5,270 nt of DNA. It comes from Candidatus Hydrogenedentota bacterium (GTDB taxonomy: Bacteria; Hydrogenedentota; Hydrogenedentia; Hydrogenedentales; CAITNO01). The stretch covers positions 1 through 5,270 of the forward strand of contig DSBB01000172.1 in assembly GCA_011046175.1 (NCBI GenBank), in the 5' to 3' direction. Under the pieces are notes generated by a model. The model did no database searches, was not told the DNA's origin, and was given only the letters and a program-made list of their open reading frames with translations. Shown here one piece after another: positions 1-5,270 of the stretch (positions within the stretch are counted from its first letter, which is position 1; every line of letters begins with the position of its first letter). The translations under genes were made by a program, and so were the position numbers.

Positions 1-276
1 AACCGGTTGTATCTGGAACAAGGACGCCTGCGGGTGCAACTGCTGGGACGCGGCGCGGCATGGCTGGACACCGGCAGCATCAGGAGCCTTATGGACGCCA
101 ATATGTTTGTGCAGGCCGTTGAAGAACGGCAGGGACTGAAAATCGCCTGCCTCGAAGAAATCGCCTTGCGGAACGGTTGGATAAGCATGAGCGACCTGAA
201 GTTGATCTGTGAGCGCATGGGCAACAGCGGGTACGCCGCCTATTTGCGACGTTTGATTGATGGAGAAATACTTTAG
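1..276 (+). CDS. rmlA: Glucose-1-phosphate thymidylyltransferase, C-terminal part (5' end outside window)
   Basis: RmlA (RfbA) condenses dTTP and glucose-1-phosphate to dTDP-glucose, the first step of the cytoplasmic dTDP-L-rhamnose pathway that feeds O-antigen and other surface glycans. The frame is open from base 1 with no plausible start, so about 91 C-terminal codons are present and roughly two thirds of the usual ~290-residue protein lies to the left. Recognisable family blocks, numbered from the window edge, are YLEQGRLRVQLLGRG (4-18), AWLDTGS (20-26) and ERQGLKIACLEEIALRNGW (about 39-57). In this family the Asp of WLDTG is a metal ligand; here it is codon 23 (67-69). The C-terminal helical segment ends in GYAAYLRRL, as in full-length homologues, so the 3' end looks intact. 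The next gene begins 48 bp downstream on the same strand. The rhamnose-pathway assignment over the RffH paralogue is by general resemblance only, because the substrate-defining N-terminus is not visible. Confidence 0.93.
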   Translation, partial: NRLYLEQGRLRVQLLGRGAAWLDTGSIRSLMDANMFVQAVEERQGLKIACLEEIALRNGWISMSDLKLICERMGNSGYAAYLRRLIDGEIL

Positions 277-282
277 AATCAA

Positions 283-294
283 GGATTCGAATCC
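283..294. repeat. 12-bp perfect palindrome inside a 6-bp inverted repeat (280-303)
   Basis: GGATTCGAATCC at 283-294 is its own reverse complement. It lies within a wider inverted repeat, CAAGGA (280-285) and TCCTTG (298-303). Both sit in the 48-bp gap between rmlA and the GH127 gene. No T-run follows, so this is a poor intrinsic terminator. It could be a dimeric-repressor operator, an mRNA processing hairpin, or chance. Confidence 0.4.
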
Positions 295-318
295 CATTCC
301 TTGTAATAAGCCAAACTT

Positions 319-324
319 GGGGAG
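319..324 (+). promoter_or_regulatory. Shine-Dalgarno GGGGAG of the GH127 gene; decides between two starts
   Basis: GGGGAG at 319-324 directly abuts the ATG at 325 (zero spacing) but lies 9 nt before the in-frame ATG at 334. Spacing favours 334. However, the extra residues MPK supply the only positive charge (Lys3) of the signal-peptide n-region, which favours 325. The difference is three residues. Confidence 0.55.
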
Positions 325-2781
325 ATGCCGAAAATGAGTACAATTTCGCCCGTTCAATTGCTTCTCGCGCTTTGTTGTTCGTCCATTGCCGCTGCGGACG
401 TTTCCGCAGACAGGGACTATCCCATTGTGCCCGTGGACTTTACCCGAACCAGTTTTGAGGATGGTTTCTGGAAATACCGGCTGGACATTAACCGGCAGGT
501 TACGCTTCCGGCAAACTTCAAGAAATCCGAAGAAACCGGAAGAATAAAAAATTTCGCCAAGGCGGGCGGCCTCATGGAGGGGAAACATGAGGGCATCTTC
601 TTCAATGACTCCGATGTTTTCAAGATTGTGGAAGGCGCAGCCTATACGCTGGCGCTGGAGTACGACGCCGAACTGGACGCCTATCTGGACAACCTCATCA
701 GTATCTTCGCCGCCGCTCAGGAAGAGGACGGATACCTCTACACGGCGCGCACGATTGACCCGGAGAACGCGCCCGCCGTGGTGGGCAGGGAACGCTGGGA
801 AAACATCCGCGTCGCCCATGAACTCTACAATGTGGGGCACATGTACGAAGCGGCGGTGGCGCATTACCTGGCCACAGGAAAGCGCGCCTTTCTTGATGTG
901 GCGATTAAAAATGCTGACCTGATCTGCCGCGTGTTCGGTCCAGGCAGGAAATACGCCGCGCCGGGACATCAGGAAATTGAAATCGGCTTGGTAAAATTGT
1001 ACCGGGTTACGGGTAACCAGAGCTATCTCGACATGGCGCGGTTCTTCATTGAACAACGGGGTAATGCCGAGAATCGGGAGATTTTCGGGGACTATTGCCA
1101 GGATCACAAACCGCTGGTGGAACAGGACGAGGTGGTGGGACACTCCGTTCGGGCGGGATATTTCTACGCGGGCGCAGCGGACATCGCCGCGTTGACGGGT
1201 AATGACGCCTATATCGCGGCGCTTGACCGGTTGTGGGAGAACATGGTCGGCAAGAAGATGTATCTCACCGGCGGCATCGGCGCCATGCGCCAGGGCGAGC
1301 AGTTCGGCGCGAATTACGAACTGCCCAACGAATCGGCGTACGCCGAGACCTGCGCCGCCATTGCGAATATCCTCTGGAACCAGCGCATGTTCCTGCTGAA
1401 AGGGGAGGCGAAATACATTGACATCCTTGAACGCGCCTTGTACAATGGCTTTCTCGTGGGCGTGTCCCTCACCGGCGACACCTTCTTTTACGTCAACCCG
1501 CTGGCCGCCGACGGCTACGCGGGCTTCAACCACGGCGTTGCGGGACGGCAACCGTGGTTCGACTGCTCATGCTGTCCCACCAATGTGGTGCGGTTCCTGC
1601 CGTCCCTGCGCGGTTACGTCTATGCCGTGCGGGATGACGCCGTGTTCGTGAACCTGTATATCGCCGGAGAATCCAAGTTCACCGTCAAGGACGTTCCCAT
1701 ATCATTGGCGCAACACACGGACTATCCGTGGGACGGCAACATCCGCATTGCGGTGGCGCCGGAAAAAGAGGCCGACTTTGAATTGCGTCTGCGCATTCCC
1801 GGCTGGGCAACGGGGCATCCCGTGCCAAGCGATTTGTACCGTTATACGGACAAGAACGACAGTGAAATCACCATAGCGGTCAACGGCAAGCCCGTAGCGG
1901 CCACTCCGGACGCCACGGGATACGTCAGTCTACGCCGCACCTGGCGGCCGGGCGACCTGGTCGAAATGAACCTGCCCATGCCCGTGCGGCGGGTCGTCGC
2001 CCATGACGCCGTGGAAAGCGACCGAAACAGAATTGCCGTCGAGCGCGGCCCCATCGTGTATTGCGCCGAGGCCGTGGACAACAACGGCAGGGTCATGCAC
2101 CGGTTCCTAGCGGATACGCCGGAATGGGAAATGGCGCAAACGGCCATCATCCCCGGTGTCGCCGTGCCCGCGCTGACCAGCGAAGGAGGGGCGGTATATC
2201 GCGATGCGGCAGACCAGCCGGATCGCGTTGAGAACGAACCCGTAACGTTGATCCCGTACTTTGCCTGGGCGCATCGGGGAGCGGGGGAGATGCAGGTGTG
2301 GCTCGCCAAAGACGCCGCCACCGCGCAGCCCGCGCCCCTGCCGACCCTCGCGTCCACCGCCCGGGTGTCTGTGTCGCATGTATGGCAAAGCGACACGCCC
2401 GCCGCCCTGAACGACCTGCGCGAACCCAGCGCCTCGAACGACGCATCCATTGCCCGGTTCACCTGGTGGCCGCACAAAGGAACCCGTGAATGGGTGCAAT
2501 ACACATGGGATGCGCCGGTGAGCGTGGGGGAGAGCGCCGTGTACTGGTTCGACGACGCGCCCCAGGGCGGCTGTCGCGCGCCTAAATCCTGGGACCTACA
2601 CTACCTGTTCGGGAATGAATGGCTTCCCGTGCAATCCCCCTCTGAATACGACACGGCGCTGAACCAATACAACGTTGTGTCCTTCACGCCCGTGACCACC
2701 ACGGCGCTGCGCCTGTCAGTCCGCCTCCAACGCGACTTCTCCGCAGGCATCCTGGAGTGGAAGATTCTTGAAGGAAAATAA
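325..2781 (+). CDS. Secreted GH127-family (DUF1680) beta-L-arabinofuranosidase with C-terminal discoidin-like domain
   Basis: Family members release beta-L-arabinofuranose (a few release related sugars) by a retaining mechanism with a zinc-bound cysteine thiolate as nucleophile. Residues 1-24 look like a Sec signal peptide: hydrophobic core about 10-22, AAA before the likely cut after Ala24. No good lipobox exists. The (alpha/alpha)6 catalytic barrel spans about 35-440. Against Bifidobacterium HypBA1 as I remember it (Glu322, Glu338, Cys340, Cys417, Cys418), the counterparts are Glu325 in QGEQFG as acid/base, Glu341 and Cys343 in YAETC as zinc ligands, and Cys416 (nucleophile) and Cys417 in DCSCCPTN. 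His273 in GHSVR is also conserved. Beta-sandwich domains follow, with the typical ERGPIVYC block at 573-580. About 675-817 resembles an F5/8 type C (galactose-binding-like) domain and probably binds glycan. At 818 residues it is longer than HypBA1 because of that tail. Start could be 334 (see the ribosome-binding site). GH146 is a close alternative; substrate cannot be fixed from sequence. Confidence 0.94.
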   Translation: MPKMSTISPVQLLLALCCSSIAAADVSADRDYPIVPVDFTRTSFEDGFWKYRLDINRQVTLPANFKKSEETGRIKNFAKAGGLMEGKHEGIFFNDSDVFKIVEGAAYTLALEYDAELDAYLDNLISIFAAAQEEDGYLYTARTIDPENAPAVVGRERWENIRVAHELYNVGHMYEAAVAHYLATGKRAFLDVAIKNADLICRVFGPGRKYAAPGHQEIEIGLVKLYRVTGNQSYLDMARFFIEQRGNAENREIFGDYCQDHKPLVEQDEVVGHSVRAGYFYAGAADIAALTGNDAYIAALDRLWENMVGKKMYLTGGIGAMRQGEQFGANYELPNESAYAETCAAIANILWNQRMFLLKGEAKYIDILERALYNGFLVGVSLTGDTFFYVNPLAADGYAGFNHGVAGRQPWFDCSCCPTNVVRFLPSLRGYVYAVRDDAVFVNLYIAGESKFTVKDVPISLAQHTDYPWDGNIRIAVAPEKEADFELRLRIPGWATGHPVPSDLYRYTDKNDSEITIAVNGKPVAATPDATGYVSLRRTWRPGDLVEMNLPMPVRRVVAHDAVESDRNRIAVERGPIVYCAEAVDNNGRVMHRFLADTPEWEMAQTAIIPGVAVPALTSEGGAVYRDAADQPDRVENEPVTLIPYFAWAHRGAGEMQVWLAKDAATAQPAPLPTLASTARVSVSHVWQSDTPAALNDLREPSASNDASIARFTWWPHKGTREWVQYTWDAPVSVGESAVYWFDDAPQGGCRAPKSWDLHYLFGNEWLPVQSPSEYDTALNQYNVVSFTPVTTTALRLSVRLQRDFSAGILEWKILEGK

Positions 2782-2794
2782 CAAACGGATGCGG

Positions 2795-2812
2795 CCCCTT
2801 GAGCAGAAGGGG
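2795..2812 (+). terminator. Candidate hairpin terminator after the GH127 gene (weak)
   Basis: CCCCTT (2795-2800) and AAGGGG (2807-2812) form a perfect 6-bp stem with a 6-nt loop, 13 bp after the stop codon. The following bases, GATAACTTAT, are A/T-rich but contain no U-tract, so intrinsic termination would be inefficient. It may simply protect the 3' end of the mRNA. Confidence 0.35.
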
Positions 2813-2850
2813 GATAACTTATCGTAATACGGGCTGCCTGCCAATTTTAA

Positions 2851-2867
2851 GCGGGCTGGAAGCCTGC
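2851..2867. repeat. Short REP-like hairpin (GCGGGCT / AGCCTGC)
   Basis: GCGGGCT (2851-2857), loop GGA, AGCCTGC (2861-2867) make a 7-bp stem with one G-U pair, followed by ACCACAAAT. It is compact, GC-rich and intergenic between convergent genes, which fits repetitive extragenic palindromes. Only one copy is visible here, so its repeat nature is inferred from resemblance. Confidence 0.35.
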
Positions 2868-2876
2868 ACCACAAAT

Positions 2877-2893
2877 CTTTCATCTCATGAAGG
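2877..2893. repeat. Small hairpin in the convergent intergenic region
   Basis: TTCAT (2879-2883) and ATGAA (2887-2891) pair across a CTC loop, and outer T-G and C-G pairs extend the stem to 7 bp. It lies 10 bp after the REP-like hairpin, between two convergent genes. No U-tract follows on either strand, so a terminator role is not supported. I see nothing else between 2894 and the lnt stop codon, and no clear terminator for lnt. Confidence 0.25.
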
Positions 2894-2992
2894 ATGAATA
2901 CCGTATCACACGAGTATGCCGCTCTGTTCTCGTCATCTTACCGTGTATGGTTTTGTTAAAAGCGCTGGGCAATTGCTGATTTTCCTTGCCTG

Positions 2993-4669
2993 TTATTCCG
3001 CGTCTCCCGTTGCTTCTTTTTGGGAACGCTTCTTTTTGCGGGGTTGTTTTGTGGAATCCGGAGTTTTTGTCTTCGGTTTTGCCTTGGACCTGGCTTTGGG
3101 TCGGACGCCGCCTTCTTCGGAAACGGGCAGCATAGGTTGGATAGCGGCAATGGCCAAGAATAACAAGCCCAGCCCCGCTATTATCCACGGCAGCAGGACC
3201 GGACCGAAAGGAATATAGCGTGTTCCGGGCGCTGATACGGGAAAAGCGCCCACAAACCGGCGCATGATGGCATGATGCGGTTGAAAATCCTCTCCCCAGT
3301 CCACGAGATTTCCCCGGGCGGCGACGGTGTGGCGCACCACCTTGAAGCGTCCGAAAGGATCAAAGACGCCGCTTATCCCGGTATTGGCGCTGTGAATTAA
3401 TGGCAGCCGGGTTTCTATGGCGCGCATTCGCGCGATTTCCAATTCCTGTGGAATGGCGTTCGAGCCGCCGAACCACGCCAAGTTGGTGACCACTACAAGC
3501 ATATCCGCGCCCATTGCTCGGAGTTTTTCCGCCATGGGGGCAAACAACACCTCGAAACATATCAGCGGCCCGAGCGTGCGGTTGTTGACAGGGAAAAGTT
3601 TTTGTTCGTTGCCGGCTGACACGCCGCCAAATGCAATTTTTCCGATAAAGGGCAGGTAATCTTCAAAGGGGATATATTCACCGAAAAGCGCCAGACGCAC
3701 TTTGTCATAATAGCCCAATTCGGCGCCTTCAGGCGATATGAGCACGCTTGAATTAAAACTGTCGCCCGTGGCGTATTCGTCCCTCACGGCGCCGCTAAAA
3801 ATGTGCGCGCCCGTGTCCAGCGCCAGATTGGCAAGTATTTCCATGAATTCGGGTTTCCCATAGTGCCTTACAAACAACGCCTCCGGCCAAGTTATCAAAT
3901 CCACCTTATTGTGTGCCGCCAAGGCGCGACTCAATTGCGCGGCGTGCCGGGGCATATCCGTTTCGTAAGCGGGGTCCCATTTCATTTCCTGCGAAAAATT
4001 CGTCTGTACGACGCCGGTTGTCAAGGGCGCGGATTCGTAATCGGCCGCGCCAAGCAACACATATCCCGCGCCGTGTGCCGACAACAGAATGAGAACAGCG
4101 CCGCCGACTCGTTTCAGGCGCAGTACATGCGATGCCGCCGCCAGCGCGAAGAGTGCGTTTACAAGAATAATGGCAAAGGAAACAAAGGATACGCCGCCGA
4201 CAGACGCCAATTGCGCCACCGGCAAATTACCGCCCTGAGTATAGCCCAATGCGCCCCAGCCGAAGCCGGTGAACATGCGCGCTTGCAGCAACTCCATGCC
4301 CGTCCACAGTCCCGCGAGACATAACGCGCCGGCGTAAACCGAAGAGCGGTTATGCGCCCATCGCCATATATATCCCAGAACCGCCCAATAAATCGCCAAC
4401 ACAACGCATAACATCTGTTGTCCGATGATTGCCCATCCTCCGGCCCAGAAGATGTTTGCAATGAGCCATTGCAGCAGAAGCGTATAGAAGATATGGCCGC
4501 AAAGATAGAATTGTATGGCTGCGGCTGCGGGCGCGGCGCGGGTCGCGCTGAGAAACAATGGAGCCAGGGCAATCCACGTCAGCCAGTGAAAATGAAAACG
4601 CGGAAACGCCCACGAAAGCAATATGCCCGAGAGAATGGCGGGAAGATAGTTGACAAGCGATTTTTTCAT
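2993..4669 (-). CDS. lnt: Apolipoprotein N-acyltransferase
   Basis: Lnt is an integral inner-membrane enzyme. It moves an acyl chain from phospholipid to the alpha-amino group of the lipid-modified cysteine of apolipoproteins, the last step of lipoprotein maturation. The 558-residue protein starts MKKSLVNYLP and has several N-terminal membrane helices (about residues 7-210), including the family-typical SWAFPRFHFHWLTWIAL. A periplasmic carbon-nitrogen hydrolase domain follows (about 217-465), then a last helix (about 488-511). The nitrilase-type triad is intact: Glu263 in WPEAL, Lys323 in YYDKVRLALFGEY, Cys371 in LICFE; Glu331 and Glu373 are also kept. The usual TNDAWFG motif reads TNLAWFG (395-401). 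Residues 523-551 are a Lys/Arg-rich tail predicted cytoplasmic. The ATG at 4669 has no clear Shine-Dalgarno, an in-frame TAG lies at 4690-4688, and two hairpins abut it, so the N-terminus is the least certain part. It converges on the GH127 gene and diverges from the small lipoprotein gene. Confidence 0.96.
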   Translation of the reverse strand: MKKSLVNYLPAILSGILLSWAFPRFHFHWLTWIALAPLFLSATRAAPAAAAIQFYLCGHIFYTLLLQWLIANIFWAGGWAIIGQQMLCVVLAIYWAVLGYIWRWAHNRSSVYAGALCLAGLWTGMELLQARMFTGFGWGALGYTQGGNLPVAQLASVGGVSFVSFAIILVNALFALAAASHVLRLKRVGGAVLILLSAHGAGYVLLGAADYESAPLTTGVVQTNFSQEMKWDPAYETDMPRHAAQLSRALAAHNKVDLITWPEALFVRHYGKPEFMEILANLALDTGAHIFSGAVRDEYATGDSFNSSVLISPEGAELGYYDKVRLALFGEYIPFEDYLPFIGKIAFGGVSAGNEQKLFPVNNRTLGPLICFEVLFAPMAEKLRAMGADMLVVVTNLAWFGGSNAIPQELEIARMRAIETRLPLIHSANTGISGVFDPFGRFKVVRHTVAARGNLVDWGEDFQPHHAIMRRFVGAFPVSAPGTRYIPFGPVLLPWIIAGLGLLFLAIAAIQPMLPVSEEGGVRPKARSKAKPKTKTPDSTKQPRKKKRSQKEATGDAE

Positions 4670-4691
4670 AGCGCCCGCAATAATGCGCTAT
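4668..4691 (-). promoter_or_regulatory. Hairpin overlapping the lnt start codon
   Basis: On the lnt mRNA, ATAGCGC (4691-4685) and GCGCTAT (4674-4668) form a perfect 7-bp stem with a 10-nt loop. The downstream arm includes the first two bases of the lnt ATG. The stem would hide the start codon, and it cannot form together with the hairpin at 4671-4702. Confidence 0.45.
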
Positions 4692-4702
4692 TTGCGGGGC
4701 GC
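4671..4702 (-). promoter_or_regulatory. Stable hairpin ending one base before the lnt ATG
   Basis: On the lnt mRNA, GCGCCCCGCAA (4702-4692) pairs with TTGCGGGCGC (4680-4671). This makes a 10-bp GC-rich stem with one bulged C and an 11-nt loop, ending one nucleotide before the ATG. It would occupy the ribosome-binding region. It shares bases 4671-4674 and 4685-4691 with the alternative hairpin at 4668-4691. Confidence 0.5.
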
Positions 4703-4718
4703 AGGTCAAGCCTGAAAT

Positions 4719-4731
4719 CATTGTTTCTCCT
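4719..4731 (-). promoter_or_regulatory. Strong Shine-Dalgarno and ATG upstream of lnt, in another frame
   Basis: On the minus strand AGGAG (4731-4727) is followed after 5 nt by ATG (4721-4719), the best ribosome-binding site near lnt. The frame it opens begins MISGLTCAPQIAHYCGRYEK and runs over the lnt start to a stop at 4350, out of register with lnt. It may initiate a leader peptide, be the true lnt start if the A6 run at 4666-4661 is miscounted or slippery, or be chance. The 124-codon overlapping frame resembles no protein I know, so it is not called as a gene. Confidence 0.4.
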
Positions 4732-4830
4732 GTCGCGTCCGCCTGTGCTATCATGCCGCAGATATTTTGGAAGTTGTTGACGCTTGTGAGAGATTATTGT
4801 CCCCAACAGGATTGGATCGTATAGGTAAGA

Positions 4831-5151
4831 ATGCGAGGCATGTTGAACTTTATGAAGACCCGCCTGCCCGTGGTGATGGTGTTCGCAATCATGACGGGAA
4901 TGATCGCGCCGGGATGCATTTATCCTTATGGCGCAGAGACGGACGCATTACTCAAATCAGCGGGACAATCCGGCTGCCGCGGTTGCGGCTTAATCGAGGG
5001 CGAGATCGAAGAAGGGGAATCCGAAGAGGGGGAGATTGTCGAGGACGAGGGGGGAGGTGAACGCAATGAAGGCGAATCTGCGGAAGGGGAGACGGCGGGA
5101 GAGGAAAACGAGGGCGAGGCGCCGCAAGAAGGCGAATATGAAGTTTCGTAA
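4831..5151 (+). CDS. Small probable lipoprotein with Glu-Gly-Glu repeat region; function unknown
   Basis: This 106-residue protein is not recognised. Residues 9-29 look like an export signal: Lys9 and Arg11, hydrophobic VVMVFAIM, then a turn and IAPGC. Cys29 could be lipidated, but the lipobox APGC is non-canonical because positions -3/-2 are usually Leu and Ser/Ala. A CxxC pair follows (Cys49 and Cys52 in GCRGC). From residue 56 to the end the chain is low-complexity and acidic: seven EGE triplets (56, 61, 66, 80, 85, 94, 100), often 5 residues apart, 22 Glu in residues 56-104, no Lys and one Arg. No folded domain is apparent after the signal. ATG at 4831 has AGG 5 nt upstream; 4840 and 4852 are alternatives, 4852 giving a more compact signal peptide. 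It diverges from lnt. It could be a surface-tethered acidic spacer, a metal-binding tail, or the remnant of a longer protein whose repeat linker survives. Confidence 0.6.
   Translation: MRGMLNFMKTRLPVVMVFAIMTGMIAPGCIYPYGAETDALLKSAGQSGCRGCGLIEGEIEEGESEEGEIVEDEGGGERNEGESAEGETAGEENEGEAPQEGEYEVS
4996..5142 (+). repeat. Degenerate Glu-Gly-Glu coding repeat and polypurine tract
   Basis: Imperfect units built on GAGGGCGAG, GAAGGGGAA or GAAGGCGAAT recur through 147 bp, leaving the plus strand strongly purine-rich. Near-identical copies include GAGGGCGAG at the start of the tract and again near 5110, and GAAGGCGAAT near 5068 and 5128. They encode EGE-containing units. Such tracts tend to expand and contract by slippage, and the minus-strand open frames over this segment are by-products of its composition. 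Confidence 0.7.
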
Positions 5152-5270
5152 CAGTTTAGCCGAATGGCGACGAACCATGATAGCTGAATAACCTTTGTTC
5201 TTACGTAATTGCTAGCGATCCACCTCACGGCGCGGGGTTTTTCTTCAAAGAAACCGTGACTCGCATTACG

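Noticed and set aside
283..294. GGATTCGAATCC resembling the T-arm of a tRNA
   Set aside because: Placing TTCGAAT as the T-loop leaves flanking arms AAGGA and CCCAT that do not pair, and the upstream bases are rmlA coding sequence with no tRNA fold.
358..384. Lipobox at the twin cysteines of the GH127 signal peptide
   Set aside because: The residue before Cys17 is Leu and before Cys18 is Cys, which lipoprotein signal peptidase does not normally accept; cleavage after AAA by signal peptidase I fits better.
1842..2504. 220-residue open frame on the minus strand within the GH127 gene, and other long minus-strand frames nearby
   Set aside because: They lie antisense to well-supported GH127 coding sequence in GC-rich DNA, resemble no family, and have Arg/Ser/Ala-rich composition typical of antisense frames.
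2916..3218. Plus-strand frame of 100 residues with hydrophobic Phe/Leu-rich stretches
   Set aside because: It is largely antisense to the Lys-rich Lnt tail, and Lys codons read backwards give Phe and Leu; no Shine-Dalgarno or homology is seen.
4777..4782. TTGACG as a -35 box upstream of the lipoprotein gene
   Set aside because: No acceptable -10 hexamer lies 16-18 bp downstream.
4797..4825. Possible promoter TTGTCC, 17-bp spacer, TATAGG for the small lipoprotein gene
   Set aside because: Only 4 of 6 bases match in each box, and transcription would start around the 4831 ATG, which would require using the ATG at 4852. Suggestive but not enough to call.
4926..5228. Ser/Pro-rich 100-residue minus-strand frame over the EGE repeat
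   Set aside because: It is the complement of the Glu/Gly-rich repeat (GAG and GAA read as CTC and TTC), with no start signal or recognisable domain.
5226..5258. Inverted repeats CACGG/CCGTG and GGTTT/AAACC near the right edge as a terminator
   Set aside because: The two pairings compete, the stem needs a 2-nt bulge, and no U-tract follows. The 5152-5270 segment otherwise shows nothing I can support.

Overview
The window holds one partial and three complete genes from a moderately GC-rich, diderm (Gram-negative) bacterium. Three things point to a two-membrane envelope: an apolipoprotein N-acyltransferase, a nucleotide-sugar enzyme of surface polysaccharide synthesis, and a signal-peptide-bearing glycoside hydrolase. 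The low-complexity Glu-Gly-Glu protein at the right end, a DUF1680/GH127 hydrolase with a discoidin-like tail, and a short hairpin repeat are in my experience reminiscent of the PVC group and of Candidatus Hydrogenedentota-like environmental lineages. That placement is an inference and no marker gene here settles it.

Layout. 1-276 (+) is the C-terminal third of RmlA, glucose-1-phosphate thymidylyltransferase, cut by the left edge. After a 48-bp gap with a perfect 12-bp palindrome, 325-2781 (+) encodes a secreted GH127-type beta-L-arabinofuranosidase with an intact Glu/Cys/Cys/Cys zinc-thiolate site and a C-terminal carbohydrate-binding-like domain. 2782-2992 is a convergent intergenic region with three small hairpins, one of them REP-like. 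2993-4669 (-) is lnt, complete, with catalytic Glu263, Lys323 and Cys371 and an unusual Lys/Arg-rich C-terminal tail. 4670-4830 is a divergent intergenic region. On the lnt side it carries two mutually exclusive hairpins against the lnt start codon and, further upstream, a strong Shine-Dalgarno plus ATG in a different reading frame. 4831-5151 (+) encodes a small probable lipoprotein whose mature part is mostly Glu-Gly-Glu repeats. I see no gene in 5152-5270.

How the genes relate. RmlA supplies dTDP-glucose for dTDP-rhamnose and related surface sugars. The GH127 enzyme trims arabinofuranosyl glycans outside the cytoplasm and may share a transcript with rmlA. Lnt adds the third acyl chain to lipoproteins, and its divergent neighbour is itself a candidate lipoprotein. 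These look mostly like housekeeping genes next to a carbohydrate-utilisation gene. I found no convincing new defence, mobile or RNA system. The most unusual signal is the start region of lnt, where leader structure, a competing start and an A6 homopolymer meet.
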